DNA of 64,000 bases from Allium sativum (GCA_030737875.1 CM060915.1:569950577-570014576); one strand, 5' to 3'. Positions 1 through 11,555 are shown, numbered from the stretch's first letter. Program-made: numbers and translations. The notes: a model not told the origin generated them from the sequence alone.

Positions 1-1060
1 ATTGATTTCTCCAACCGTACCAAGAGTGGAAGCGGAGAAGGAAACTTCTTTTAGCTAACACATAATGTATTGTTGAGGACGTCAATCGGTGATTTGATGG
101 ATTTGACGATGTGGTATTCAAAGTGAATCTGGTGTGATGATAAAGCGTAGCTTCTAGCCTCACATCCGGTAAATGACAGAAATCGGGCAGGCAGCATGGC
201 TAAGTCGGTCGCACCTAAGTAGGGTGTATAATCACCTGATCCAGAGTTTCATTCACTTCTAAAAATCCATTGTTGATGATGTCCCATTCGGGAAATGGTT
301 GCTGATCCCAACCGTTGGTGATATACATTCGATACACTCAAGCGAAATGAGTGGTCGGTCATGTGCGGCCGGGTTGCAAGATGTTCTTGTTGAACCCAGT
401 GTATTCCTTTCTAGAGATACACTAGTGAAAGGTGGTTCCATACCTTGTCATAGTTGGAAATCCATTACCCAATACGTGCTTGCGGTTTTGATTGTATACT
501 ATATATGTAGAACGTGAGATGAAAGCGTTTCTGCTAGATGATTATTATATTGTGGTTGATAGACATTATTATAATATCAAAAGGTTTTTGATATAAAGAT
601 AATTTGGATACTCATAAGGGAAAAACCCGTTCCGTTATACGGCGTGGTCTTATGAGATATCATTTACCTGCTAGAACTATTTTAAACTGTTTTACTCACA
701 CCAGTCCCATGACTGACCCGGAGTTTATTTTGTTGTTTTCCCTAAACTCTTGGATGCCTAAATTTGTACGGGCAGTCAAGTAGTCGGGATTTTACAGATA
801 CACTTGAAGAGCTAGAGCAGGAGGCTTCAGGATTATATAGCTATAGTTATTTCCGCTGTGTTGTAAGTGTTGTACTTTGATAATGATGTATATTCAAGTA
901 CAGATGTATATTTCAAGTTATGTTATATGAAATATATTTATTCGTTCCACTGTGAGATCCGTGTTACTCTGATATTGTGTTCTTCTTCTTCTATTCTAAG
1001 TTTCTATCTTATCTATTCTCACCCTCTGTTTTCTTTCTATTAATTTCCTAATTTCCAGTT
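1..1060 (+). repeat. 3' part of a long Ty3/gypsy LTR
   Basis: This stretch is non-coding. It shares ordered similarity with the LTR end at 14185-15609 (same strand) and with the reverse complement of 12608-13904. A clear anchor is the 15-mer CAGTCCCATGACTGA at 702-716, which recurs at 15171-15185. Around it the shared pattern is a GGAGTTT-type motif followed by a GGATGCC-type motif. I see no primer site at its right edge; it runs straight into a truncated reverse transcriptase. It differs from the 3' LTR of the downstream element (3915-6445), so the junction is probably a deletion or a recombination between elements. Its left end lies outside the window. Confidence 0.6.
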
Positions 1061-1064
1061 TAAT

Positions 1065-1733
1065 TTGGGGTTGGACTTGTGTTTTTGGTCAGCTCAAATT
1101 GGACCGGAATTTCTGGTCATTACAGTAGACTACCGCGAATTGAATAAAGTGACGAGGAAGAATAAGTATCCTCTACCGCGGATTGATGATTTGTTTGATC
1201 AGTTGAGTGGCACGAGAATATTTTCCCAGTTGGATCTCGCGACAGGTTTTCATCAGCTTAGGGTGGAAGCTGAGAGTATAGCTAAAACGGCATTTTGGAC
1301 GCCGTCTGGATTTTATTAATGGTTGGTCATGCCATTTGAGTTGACCAATGCACCAGCATATTTTGTGGATCTTATGAATAGGGTATTCAGAGATCAGTTG
1401 AATAAATTTGTTCTTGTGTTCATGGACGATATACTTTTTTATTCGAGGACAGAGGAAGAACACAAGGAACATTTGACGATAGTGATGGAGATGTTGAGAA
1501 AACACCAATTGAAAGCAAAGTTTTCTAAGTGTCACCTCTGGAGGAGGGAAGTGACATTCTTGGGCCATGTTGTTTCAGAGAATGGTATTGCCGTGGATCC
1601 TACGAAGGTGGCTACAGTACAAGATTGGTCTACGCCCAAGAATGCAATAGACATACGAAGTTTCTTGGGGTTAGCTGGATATTATCGTAAGTTTATCCAT
1701 GACTTCTCCGAGATAGCAGCACCGTTGACTTAG
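1065..1733 (+). pseudogene. Ty3 reverse transcriptase (5'-truncated, two stops)
   Basis: The RNA-dependent DNA polymerase domain of the element's pol; it would copy the element's RNA in virus-like particles. Motifs visible in order: [37 protein letters not shown] (motif A, with the first catalytic Asp), then after a stop [11 protein letters not shown] and the active-site box FMDDIL near 1420. It continues with [11 protein letters not shown] and [12 protein letters not shown], which lead into the connection domain. A TAA at 1317-1319 stands where the family usually has Glu before LVMPF, and a TAG at 1731-1733 splits the thumb region. The KKKDGT-type strand upstream is replaced by unrelated sequence, so the 5' end of the domain is missing. 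The catalytic Asp residues are still present. Confidence 0.9.
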
Positions 1734-3236
1734 TTGACCAAGAAGAATCAAGCTTTTGTCTGGGACGAAAAGTGCGAGAATGCATTCAAGAGTCTAAAAG
1801 AAAAGTTGACATGTGCACCAGTGTTAGTCATTCCTGAAGAGATGACGGTATATATGGATGCATGTGGTATCGGACTAGGTGTTGTATTGATGCAAGGAGG
1901 TAGGGTTGTAGCTTATGCAAGTCGGCAACTGAAACCGCATGAGAAAAGATACCCTACCCATGATTTGGAATTGGTAGCGATCATGTTTGCATTGAAAATG
2001 TGGAGACATTATCTCTTGGGAGAAAGATTCGAGTTGTTTACCGATCATAAATCGTTAAAGTATCTCTTCTCTCAGAAGGATCTAAATCTCCGACAACAAA
2101 GATGGTTAGAATTCTTAGCTTCCTATGATTTCGACATCGCATATACACTAGGAAAGGGCAATGCGGTGGCTGATGCATTGAGTAGAAGACATGCCAGTTT
2201 AGGGGCTATGTTTCTTGAATGGAAGCAACTAGAGTACATCACTGGGTATGATTTCAGACCAAAGTGCGAGTTAGATCCAGATATGTTAGCAAGTTTGACG
2301 ATCAGACCCACTTTGATTGAGCGGATTGGTTCCAGTCAGAGGGACGATCCTAACCTATTGGAAATCATCTCAAAGTTAGAGATGGGAATTAACGAAGAGA
2401 TGAATAAGTATGGGCTTGATCGAGATGGATGGCTTAGGAAGAGTGGAAGACTAGTTGTACTCAATGTCAATGGATTGAGAGATGAAGTGCTTAGAGAACG
2501 TCATCACTCAAAACTGACTATACATCCCGGTGGTAACAAGATGTACCGAGACATGAAGCAGACCTACCACTGGGAAGGGATGAAAAGAGACATTGGGACG
2601 TTTATATCCAAATGCATGAATTGCCAGCTAGTTATAGCTGAGCAAAAGAAGCCTAGTGGTTTGTTACAACCATTAGAAATTACAGAATGGAAATGGGAAC
2701 AAGTGTCAATGGATTTCATTAATGGGTTACCAAGGACTAGATCGGGTCATGATGGCATTTGGGTGATTGTGGACCGATTGACTAAGAGTGCAAGGTTTAT
2801 ACCCGTCAAGTCTAACAGGACGGCAGCTAAGTTAGCAGAACTGTATATAAAGTGGGTAGTGAGATTTCATGGAATACCCAAAGGCATTGTGAGTGACCGA
2901 GATCCGTTGTTCACTAGTGGATTTTGGAAGAGCTTACAAGAGGCATTAGGATCAGAACTACATCTCAGTACCGCGTATCATCCTCAAACCGACGGTCAAA
3001 CAGAGAGGGTGAATCGTATATTAGAAGACCTCTTGAGAGCCTGTGTATTGGATTTTGGTGGATCATGGGATGCCCATTTGCATCTAGTAGAGTTTGCATA
3101 TAATAATAGTTATCAATCCAGTATTGGTATGGCTCCATTTGAAGCTTTGTACGGAAGACTGTGTAACTCACCATCATGTTGGTTAGAGACCAGTGAGAAA
3201 TATGTGCTTGGACCAGAAGTAATAAGAGAAACATAA
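1734..3236 (+). pseudogene. Ty3 RNase H and integrase (pol, middle part)
   Basis: A 500-codon open stretch continuing pol. RNase H: VYMDACGIGLG (first Asp), RYPTHDLELVA (Glu), FTDHKSLKYLF (Asp) and NAVADALSRRH (Asp), about residues 30-165; it degrades the RNA strand of the RNA/DNA hybrid. Integrase: a zinc-binding HHCC module (HHSKLTIHPG ... CMNCQ, about residues 258-300), then the DDE core with MDFINGLPR (Asp), IVSDRDPLFTSGFW (Asp) and HPQTDGQTERVNR (Glu), all three catalytic acids present. The core ends in YNNSYQSSIGMAPFEALYGR. A TAA at 3234-3236 breaks the link to the integrase C-terminus. This is the best preserved coding piece of the window; neighbouring pol parts are in the same frame order. 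Confidence 0.92.
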
Positions 3237-3758
3237 AACAAGATCAAGGTTATCAAACAACGAATGAAGGCTTCCCAAGATAGGCAGAAAAGTTATGCTG
3301 ATAAGAGGAGAAGAGATTTAAAGTTCTCCATTGGCGACTTGGTGTTTGTCAAGATTTCTCCGTTGAAGAGCGTGATACGATTTGGCAGGAGAGGCAAGTT
3401 AGCACCAAGATTTGTTGGTCCATTCCCAGTTCTTGAGCAAATTGGGAATTTGGCATACAAAGTTGAACTACCAGAGAAGATGGTAGGAGTTCACAACATA
3501 TTTCATGTTTCCCAGTTAAGGAAGTTGGTACACGACCTAGATATAACTATTTCACCTGATCAGTTAGATGATATCGAGGTTGAACCCGAGGCGGTTGGGA
3601 ACCACAAGCCTATGCGTATTGTTGGGAACGATACGAAGCAACTTCGAAGGAAGGAGGTGAAATTAGTCAAAGTTCAGTAGGGCGAGGATGAGAATGACTA
3701 TACTTGGGAGATAGAGGAGAGCATCAGGAAGACGTATCCAGAACTCTTCGCCTGCTAA
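3237..3758 (+). pseudogene. Integrase C-terminus (GPY/F) and chromodomain, split by a stop
   Basis: The final part of the chromovirus pol. The sequence reads RQKSYADKRRRDL, then GDLVFVKISPLK and the GPY/F-like module LAPRFVGPFPVLEQIG, then GVHNIFHVSQLRK. These are the usual steps from integrase C-terminus to chromodomain. The chromodomain follows (about 3590-3758): MRIVGNDTKQLRRKEVKLVKVQ, a TAG stop at 3678-3680 exactly where the family has Trp, then YTWEIEESIRKTYPELF. In this family the chromodomain is thought to steer integration to heterochromatin marks. TGG to TAG is a C-to-T change on the other strand, the expected decay of a methylated silent copy (inference). The reading frame ends at TAA 3756-3758. 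Confidence 0.88.
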
Positions 3759-3902
3759 GATTTTAACTTCGATTTAGTCTTTCCGCATGCTAGGATAGGC
3801 TTGTTTTGTTTGTTTTGCATGGTTGATTGTTGTATATGGTTGGTAGGCATGCGGGATCCTTTGTATGTTTTGGGTTAAGGAATTTCAGGGACGAAATTTC
3901 TT

Positions 3903-3914
3903 AAGGGGGGAGAG
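3903..3914 (+). other. Polypurine tract of the 1061-6445 element
   Basis: AAGGGGGGAGAG lies directly before the LTR start TGTAACGACC at 3915. In LTR retrotransposons this purine run primes plus-strand DNA synthesis. Just upstream is GGGACGAAATTTC, a sequence similar to that beside the polypurine tract at 11556. Confidence 0.88.
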
Positions 3915-6445
3915 TGTAACGACCCGCATTCTACACATCATAGGATCGTAGAATATTTATTTCTTTCACATACGAAGTCGTATGGTCATGTAACTTTGGG
4001 AGACAACTATTGGGGCCATTTCCCATGTTCATGATTTTTCCCGATTTTAAATGAACGTTTCGCCCCAAGCTGAACCTGTTTTGGCCATAACTTTTGATTG
4101 GAAAGGAGATTTGACCTGAAACCACTTCCATTGGCTCCAGATGATGGTTTACAATTCCGTAGAGTGGTTACATTAGCCAAACGGACTCACCATTTGGGAG
4201 ATATGGCTGAAACAAGTTTCAGATAGTGAAAAACAGCTTAATTGGGCTTAACTGGGTGATTAACAGCTAGGCCCAATAGGGGATTTCGGGATTAGAGGTA
4301 TTTAAGGGCTGCTAGGGTTAGGATTTCGGTTTTTCACTCATTTTCCAGCCGCACAAACCCTCTCTTCAACCTAACAATGGCCTCCAACATCTAAAAACAC
4401 CTCTAATCACTTCTTAATCAAGTTTTGGCTTAAACTACATCAAATTATGGAGGAAGAGCACCAAGCAAGGTTAGAGCTGCTGTGTTGCATTGGGAATAGT
4501 GCCAAACAGAGATTCATTTCAGATTTGGTATTTTATTTATGGCCAAAGTGAGTGATTTGCATAGTTTTGCACTAATTACGGTTAATTAAGGGTAATTAGT
4601 GAAGATTAACGAAATTAGACATGATAAAATTTTGGATAAACATTTATAAATTCGAAAATAATATTATAGTTCTCTGTTAGAAATTTGGTTTGATTTGGTT
4701 AAGTTTTGCTAATCATATCATTTGTTTTCCTTAAACACGCTTAAGGGAAAATATGGGATTTTGGGTATGTTTGATCCATTTTACATGCTATGATTTTTGT
4801 TTTTCTTTTTGTGGATAATTATAAATGTTGCTATGACTGTATGGTATGATTTGTGGTTGTCTAGAAGTGTTAGATTGGTCGAAAACGCCGTCAAATGGCG
4901 TAAACAGCTTGCTGGATAAAGTGCAGGAAAATACCCGGATCGGATCGGATCGTCTTACCTGATCGCAACACCCTCTCCGACCCGATCCGCTTGTGGTGAT
5001 GGAACCCGACCCGAACCGCCTGGAGCTCATGAACTGATAGCCGAGGAGTTCTCCGACCCGATCCGAGTAGTCACTCCCGAACCGATCCGCCAGAGCTTCC
5101 TCGATCTGACCCGGAGCAGAGAGGAGGACTTGAGCTTCTTGTACCTCGAAGGGAGACCACTTCCAAACCGATCCGATTGCTTAGGGAGGAGTATGCGATC
5201 CGAGTTGGTTAGTGGACTCCGATCCAATGGCGTTACATCATGAGTAGGACCTGACGATGAGTCATGAGCCGGAGGAGCACGACCCGACCCGCATGGGGTA
5301 TTCCGATCCGAACCGAGGAGCTGGTGACCACGACTTGAAGAAAAGTGAAGTGAAGAAATGAAGAACGATCTGAAGAAGAAGGTGAAGACCAAAAACCCGA
5401 GATGCAAAGGTAGTCCAAGTGGGAAGTTTGTACTCAGGATCCAGTTGGGAACCAACGAGTTAACTTCATGAGTTGGGCTTTGCTGCGGGACGCGTGCTAA
5501 GGGGTTTTCGATGTCTATAACTTTAGATCACTATGTGTAGGGAGTACGTGAACGGATTCAGGGCCACAGTAGCCTAGGTATGACTAAAGACCTATAGACC
5601 AATGAAGTGGGGTCATTTGTAAAGATTTGGTCATGACTCCATTAGGTAAGCTTGGTAGTAGCGGTAGTTGTACAAGTCAAACTCCGTCACTACTTCGATG
5701 GGTCTAGTGATTGACAGTGATGGACATCGTATGCTTTACGCACTGAGTGAGAGATGTGAGGATGGTTGCTATGGTTGATTTGTTTGCCATTATTATGACA
5801 TACACACCCCTACCCCCATTATCTTTACACCATCTGTTCAGTGACACCTTAGAGTATAGTACGGTATGTAGTGCTAACTCTTTGGTTGCAGGTCCAGGTA
5901 TGGTTTAGTATACCTATTATTGTTCTGTTTAGCAGCTTATCGCTTATACCAGACTTTTTGTCTGACCCGGAGTTTTATGTCTCTTCTTATTACTCTGGGT
6001 GCTCTCACGAGCAGACTAGAGACAGGTTAGGTGGTATGCACGAGTAGCTGTACCGGAGACGAGCAGGAGGCTTCCACATATGATACATTTATATAGATAT
6101 TCTCCCTGTGTTGCTGCGGTCGCTACTTTGGGCATTAGTAGTGTATCTTTCTTTATTTTGTTTAGAGACAGTAATTTGGAAAGTTGTAATAAGCTGTATT
6201 TGGATTTCCGCTACTCTGATGATGACGTTGATGTTGGTTTTAGTTATCAGCTTATGCACTGCCTCACCTGCTTTATGTCAAGTATATTATTATTATATTT
6301 TGTTCCATGCGTTGTGAGACATTCTACAGGTTTTCTATTAGTTCATTCTCTTCTTTCCTTTCATTGGCGACCGTTTCGTGTTAGTCTGGCATGTGTACGC
6401 GCACTTTTGGAGGAAATGCCGGCTGATGCGGGGCGGGCTGTCACA
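3915..6445 (+). repeat. 3' LTR (2531 bp), TGTAACGACCCG family
   Basis: It starts TGTAACGACCCG right after the polypurine tract and ends GGGCTGTCACA at 6445. Non-coding. A promoter-like block lies at 4299-4553. A GC-rich block with many GACCCGATCCG-like repeats lies at about 4925-5345, unlike the AT-rich remainder. The segment 5940-6060 (CTGACCCGGAGTTT then GAGCAGGAGGC) resembles parts of 700-820, so the 3' ends of the LTR families share ancestry. The ORFs at 5027-5455 (minus) and 6080-6659 (plus) have no recognisable domain and lie wholly within the LTR; I treat them as chance. Confidence 0.82.
4299..4553 (+). promoter_or_regulatory. Putative LTR promoter, leader and splice-donor-like site
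   Basis: TATTTAAG at 4299-4306 is a TATA-like box. It is followed by a C/T-rich stretch (TTTTCACTCATTTTCCAGCC) and a leader of about 240 bp, then AAAGTGAGTG (GTGAGT at 4548-4553), which fits a plant 5' splice site. The same order is seen in the family A LTR (TATA 41065, GTGAGT 41431) and the family B LTR (20792 and 21256). Position and order are seen; transcription and splicing are inferred. Confidence 0.4.
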
Positions 6446-8418
6446 CTGGAGGCACCATGTGCCTCGCATATCCATCGATCTCCAAGTACGTCTGGATGAT
6501 CACCAACTGATTCCCTTCTCTTGGGTGCACAGCCCAATCAAGATCATCAGTAATTATCCAAACGATGTAAAGACCTCTGGTCTTCGACCGCCGTCTTCAT
6601 CCTCGACCCATCGTCGAATCAGTTATTCAGAATGGGACAAACCCGGACTTTCTGAATAACTCGCGTATATAATAAACAAGTGTTACAAAAACACAACATA
6701 CGCCTCATTCCAATTCATAATATTCTTTTATTCGAATATTCTTACACTTTGGGAAAGGTTCCCATTAATTTTATCAAAGATAAATTCTTTAAATTTATTC
6801 TTTAATCATTTTTTGAATATCAATTCAAACCAAATTATGGTTTATCCAAACTAGTCGGGATTAGCAAACCTTACCAAAGTAATCACTTGTTAAATTTCCC
6901 AACCCCAACCTATTCATCCCATGAAGTAAAACTGGTCATACTTCATATCTAACACCATGGTGTTATCGGTAAATTCAATTACCATTTCACATTCAAATCT
7001 AATTAAAGATTTAACTATCGCCTGGAGCAAAACTGGCGATACTCCATTCTCGATCATTTCAATCTAATTAAAGATTCATTAAAACTCCACTTGGTTTTAA
7101 TCTTCCCAAAATTCAATATTAATGATTGTTTAACTTAAGAAATCATATCTTGTCTTTAACTAGGTTAAGGAACCAATGTCATTTAAAACATGGTTCATGA
7201 TAAACCCAAAATCACATTCCATTTACAATGGAATCTTCATGGAAAACAAATTGGTATATATTATCAGTGTAAACTTCCATAGCCGACTAATAATAAAAAT
7301 GGAATAATGGCAAAGCCTTTTAAATTCCAGATATATTAGTTGTCTTCCTCCATAGAAATTCACTTCGATTATTACCGAATCGAATTCCATTCCATCCCAA
7401 TTTATTTTATTAAATTGGAAAACTTTACTTTGGAAAATATCCTTTAAATCTTTACAAAAGATTTATAACTTCCAAATCACATTTCACTGTAAATCGGGTT
7501 AAAGAACGAATGTCGTTAAAACACAATTCGCAACAAACCCAATTCACATCCCATTAATTATTGGGTTAAAGAACGAATGTTATTTTAAACACCGTTCACG
7601 GTAAACCCAAAAATCAATTTCAATTCAATTCCAATTAAATATTAATTAATTGGTATTCTTCATTAAATCTAAATAAAAAGATTTAATCTTTTTCTCAACT
7701 GGGTTAAAGAACAGTGTTAATGAAGACACCATTTACGACAAACCAAAATTCCATTTGATATTAAATACAATGCTCTGAATAGAAAATGTATCGGCTTATA
7801 TTCAATATCAAATCCTACGACAAAAAAATATCGTATTGGAAATAAAAATAAAAATATATCTTTCAAATTTCCACAAAAGTATCTGTATAATCACGAAATC
7901 CAACATCGAAATATTCCAAAGATAATTTCGATTCAAATCCATTCCAATTCAATTATTGGAAATTCTGGTTATTTTTAAAACCCTTTCAAATCCAATTTAT
8001 TTATTTCAAAAATAAATGGATTATAATTCTAGTTCAAACCTAGTTCATTTCGATAAAAATCTATTTTTATCTTTTCAAATATGGAGTTTTTCATCCCAAT
8101 TCTTTCCAAATCATTTCTTCTGATTTTACACAAATTATTACTATTTTTAATAATTTTAACATGGCCCGTACAGTCGATTTCCGTAAACAGCCATCGAACT
8201 GCACTTACAATGACCTTTTCCAAATTTGATTCGGACATAATTCCAAATCCAACCGTTAGATTTCAAATCTCTAATATTCGTTAGAAATATCTTTTCGATA
8301 CGAACCCAACGGTTCTGGTTGTAGGAGAATACGACGGTTTGATCTCCCATAATGTCCATTCGAGGTCAATGGTCGAAATTCGTGAACTGTCGAGGCGCGG
8401 CGCGTTCTATTCAGGCCA

Positions 8419-8458
8419 TTATATATATATATATATATACTATATATATATACTATAT
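8419..8458. repeat. (TA)n microsatellite inside the LTR
   Basis: An alternating TA run with one ACT interruption. The equivalent place in the copy at 37231-37270 is a longer pure TA run, and in the copy near 43236-43262 it is shorter. Confidence 0.85.
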
Positions 8459-8727
8459 TTCGTCGATTTCCTTTCAAAATGTATTTTATAAATCATTTTA
8501 AATTCGTTTTCAAAACGATTTCAACTTCCTATTCAATTTCTAATCAAAATTGAATATTCCATATCATTGATATATAAATGATAATATTTTCAAAACATTA
8601 GATTTTGAAATCAATTCCTTTTCGATATTCATTATAAAAATGAATAAAATCGATATAAATTTCGTTCACGTCAAAGTGGCGTCAATCTAACCAACACGGC
8701 TTTATATATTTCAATAACTTCGTTATT

Positions 8728-9035
8728 TTATTCAACAAACGAATATTTTCTTCAACACATGAATATATACTTCATTCAACACATGAATATATACTTCATT
8801 CAACACATGAATATTTATTAATTCTTACTTACAATAAAAATGTGAACTTTATTGTATAAATATTTCGTTCAACACGTGAATTCCCTTTTATTCAACACAT
8901 GAATATATATTTTATTCAACACATGAATTTTCTTTTATTCAACACATGAATATATATTTTATTCAACACATGAATTTTCTTTTATTCAACAGATGAATAT
9001 GTATTTTATTCAACACATGAATTTTCTTTTATTCT
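8728..9035. repeat. Minisatellite, TTCAACACATGAAT units
   Basis: About eleven copies of a core TTCAACACATGAAT separated by short AT spacers (ATATATTTTA or TTCTTTTA), giving units of about 23-30 bp. The later part is a higher-order alternation of two spacer types. The reverse complement, with core ATTCATGTGTTGAAT, fills 42690-42965 in the copy on the other strand. The related LTR at 35280-40166 lacks this array at the corresponding place (about 37980-38030). Confidence 0.9.
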
Positions 9036-9317
9036 TTATTTTCCAAATTGGAATGAGGCCCAATCAATTACCGTATAATGTTAATTATATGGATTTCCTA
9101 CAACACATGAATATAATAGCAACGATAAATCATCAACCATCATCCAGAGTGCACCACACAACTGCATAAGTATTAAATATAAATAATTAACGCTTACACA
9201 GTCTGTCAACTAATCGATCGACATATAGCTAAATAATTGGGATTAGTGTACGCCAAATATCATCCCAACACCCGTGTGGGGTTTCCAATCAACAAACACA
9301 GATTTTTATTTGTGCAG

Positions 9318-9347
9318 TTGGGCGATGTGTAAAATTTATCGTCCCAA
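9318..9347 (-). promoter_or_regulatory. Conserved hairpin in family A LTR
   Basis: TTGGGCGAT (9318-9326) and ATCGTCCCAA (9338-9347) can pair as a stem of nine pairs with one bulge, around a loop of about 11 bases. The block is unchanged in the much more diverged copy at 38295-38324. It is nearly unchanged at 42368-42397, and a recognisable relative lies at 46099-46127 in a family B LTR. Its role is unknown; RNA processing, termination or protein binding are possible. Confidence 0.45.
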
Positions 9348-10280
9348 TCAATATCAGTCGAATGGGTGTACATAAACAAATCGTCCGATTTGTTTATAAC
9401 TATTTATTTTATATACACGTTAGAAATTATATTTTTAGCTATAAAATATAATTCCATTCCACATCAGACAATAAAATTTCACAACACATCAATAAAACAA
9501 AAAAGTCATCCATGTTCTGTGGACGACGGGTGTCGGGTGCTGCTAAGCACCGTCTTCATCCTAGTATATATTTCAAACTAGAAATTAAAATAAAAGTGAG
9601 GAGTTCTCAACCATTAGCTTAACCAAACGCCACGACTCTTCATGTGTAGAAAATATTCGCCGCGCTCGCCTTTTGTTATTTTCGTCGTCCATATTCGCTA
9701 CATATATAAAAATCACATTTTTATATTCTCTATTATATAAAAATCATATTTTTATACCGCTATTCATATTATAAAAATCTCATTTTTATAATGTTGCGTA
9801 TATAATAAAGATTATATTTCTACAACGACTTCATATCGATAAAGATTATATTTTTACCGACTTGAAAATTATAATTTTACTAACTAAAAGTCAATCCTTT
9901 ATAAAGCTAAGAATCTTACCTTTAGATAATTAAAAATCTAATCTTTTCGTTTCTAAAAATAATCTTTTCATTGCTAAAAATGTAATCTTTTTATACTAAG
10001 AAAATCGTAACTTTAAACTAAGAAAAATCATATTTTTACTACGCTACTATATAGGTAAAAATCATATTTTTATAATGCTATACGTATAATAAAAATCATA
10101 TCTTTGTAATGCTATGTATACATTAAAAATCCTATCTCTAATTCGCTATTTCTATATATAAAAATCAATTTTTGTTTTATTTAACTAAAAATCCTAGCTA
10201 GATATATATGCTTAAATCAGATTTAACTATGCTATTTAAATTACATTAACTAAACTAAAATAAATACTAAGAAAATAAAG

Positions 10281-10655
10281 CTCACTGCACTTGGTCTGGA
10301 TGTCGAACCACGACGGAGTGGTGCGGCACTCGCCAGGCGCCGGCGTCAGGGGGTGCTGGAGGCGGTTGATCTGCTTAGGTGGCGGGTGGAGAGAGGGCGG
10401 CGGCTGTGGGCGGTTTCAAGTGGCCACCGTCCGATTTGGGGATGCGGGTTTTAGGGGTTTCAGTTTTAGCTGATGGGGGAGACGGAGAGAGAGGGGTCCG
10501 GTGCTGGGGAGGTCGGTGGTCGCGGCACTGGCCATCAGGGGGCGCGATGGGGAGTAGTCGGGTTTTTTTTATTTTCTTTTAATTTTCGATTTGAACGAAC
10601 GAGGAAAAGGGGAGGGTTGACTTCAGGGAAGGAGAACAAGGGGGTATTATATAAT
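10281..10655 (-). promoter_or_regulatory. Putative family A promoter and GC-rich leader (copy 1)
   Basis: Read on the minus strand: ATTATATAAT at 10655-10646, a pyrimidine-rich start (CCCCCTTGTTCTCC), then a GC-rich leader of about 330 bases ending in AAGTGCA and GTGAG (10285-10281), which looks like a 5' splice site. The GC content of the leader contrasts sharply with the AT-rich LTR. Short plus-strand ORFs here (10291-10673) are most likely a by-product of the GC content. Confidence 0.4.
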
Positions 10656-11555
10656 TTTATTTATTTAATTTAATTTAAGTCCAAAAAGTGGAGTTTTCGT
10701 TCGGACTCTGAATCAAACCCAACGACTGTCATCCCAAGCATATTACCCCCATTTCGAACGCAATGGGATAACTTTCGTAAGCCAATTCGGTTGTTACGAT
10801 CAATTTTCGCTAAATTTAAAATATAAATCATTATATTTTAAATTCAAACGCACATTTCAATTTACCGGGGCCACATACTGATCCCAAAAATTCCAGAAAA
10901 ATAAATCTAGCTATGTTTTAACGATACGGTCCCAACAAAACTGATTTCGTCGAATTCTGAGACTGTTTGAAAAATGACCTTTTTCTGGTCGATCCAATTT
11001 AACTAAAATCAACCAAACAGATTTTCCTTCTCCACGCTCACATATTAACTTCAAAAATTATGGAATTTGAAACCGAGCAATAATTTGACATCCTGGATCC
11101 AACAAAAGTGGTTTCGTCAAAAACAGAGGTCGTTTGCAAAATGGCTATTTTCAAGGGCTATATAAACTCTTTAGCAACCTTTCTGAAAATTCAATTGGCC
11201 ATAACTTTTTATTCCCGCTATGAAATTTTGATTTTTCGGATTCGTTGGAAAGATATTTTCAACTAGATTCTAATATTTTAGGTTTCGCTAAAATCCGATT
11301 TATTTTGAATCTTGTACATTCATTTGAAATTTGAAATCGAATTTTCAAACTACCGCGCCATTTTCAATTCCTTTTATAATTAGAAATATTTCTTTATATT
11401 CTAACGATGATTCAAATAAATATATACGTTCTAATTATATTCAAAATAAATTTCTCGTCCTTATTATTTAAAATAATTCATTTTAAATATTCAAAATTCA
11501 CTAAAATTGCCAAAATAAAAGTTTTAAATTGGCTCGGATTTTCCGGGTTATTACA

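Larger units (their letters stand above)
1061..6445 (+). mobile_element. 5'-truncated Ty3/gypsy chromovirus (Tekay/Del type)
   Basis: A plus-strand LTR retrotransposon whose gag, protease and start of RT are deleted. What remains, in order, is RT, RNase H, integrase, GPY/F module, chromodomain, polypurine tract (3903-3914) and a 3' LTR beginning TGTAACGACCCG at 3915. The LTR ends at GGGCTGTCACA (6445), the usual CA terminus. To the right the sequence is a family A LTR, cut exactly at 6446 and matching the reverse complement of 45200-45235. The element therefore inserted into that older LTR. The Tekay/Del assignment rests on the order IN, GPY/F, C-terminal chromodomain and on the style of the domain sequences. 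Stops at 1317, 1731, 3234 and 3678 show that it is dead. Confidence 0.85.
6446..11555 (-). repeat. Family A LTR, copy 1 (3' LTR of a minus-strand element)
   Basis: In the minus reading it starts TGTAATAACCCGG at 11555, beside a polypurine tract, and runs left to 6446, where the 1061-6445 element interrupts it. The whole length matches 40167-45235 in inverted orientation; in a 270-base stretch compared by eye (9080-9350) I saw roughly 8 differences. It also matches 35100-40150 more loosely. Modules in LTR sense: TATATAAT at 10655-10646, a GC-rich leader, GTGAG at 10285-10281, a long AT-rich part, a conserved hairpin at 9347-9318, a tandem array at 9035-8728 and a block around 8370-8240 shared by all copies. 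I see no coding potential. Confidence 0.85.

Noticed and set aside
5027..5455. 142-codon minus-strand ORF in the first 3' LTR
   Set aside because: It follows the GC-rich repeated block, has no domain, and lies within an LTR.
6080..6659. Overlapping plus-strand ORFs of 69-139 codons
   Set aside because: They cross the LTR end at 6445 into an unrelated LTR of the opposite strand, so they cannot be one old gene.
8728..9035. Possible CRISPR-like array
   Set aside because: Units are short, spacers are not unique, and the context is a plant LTR; it is a minisatellite.
10291..10673. Gly/Arg-rich plus-strand ORFs
   Set aside because: They are antisense to a GC-rich leader and are not kept as reading frames in the inverted copy.
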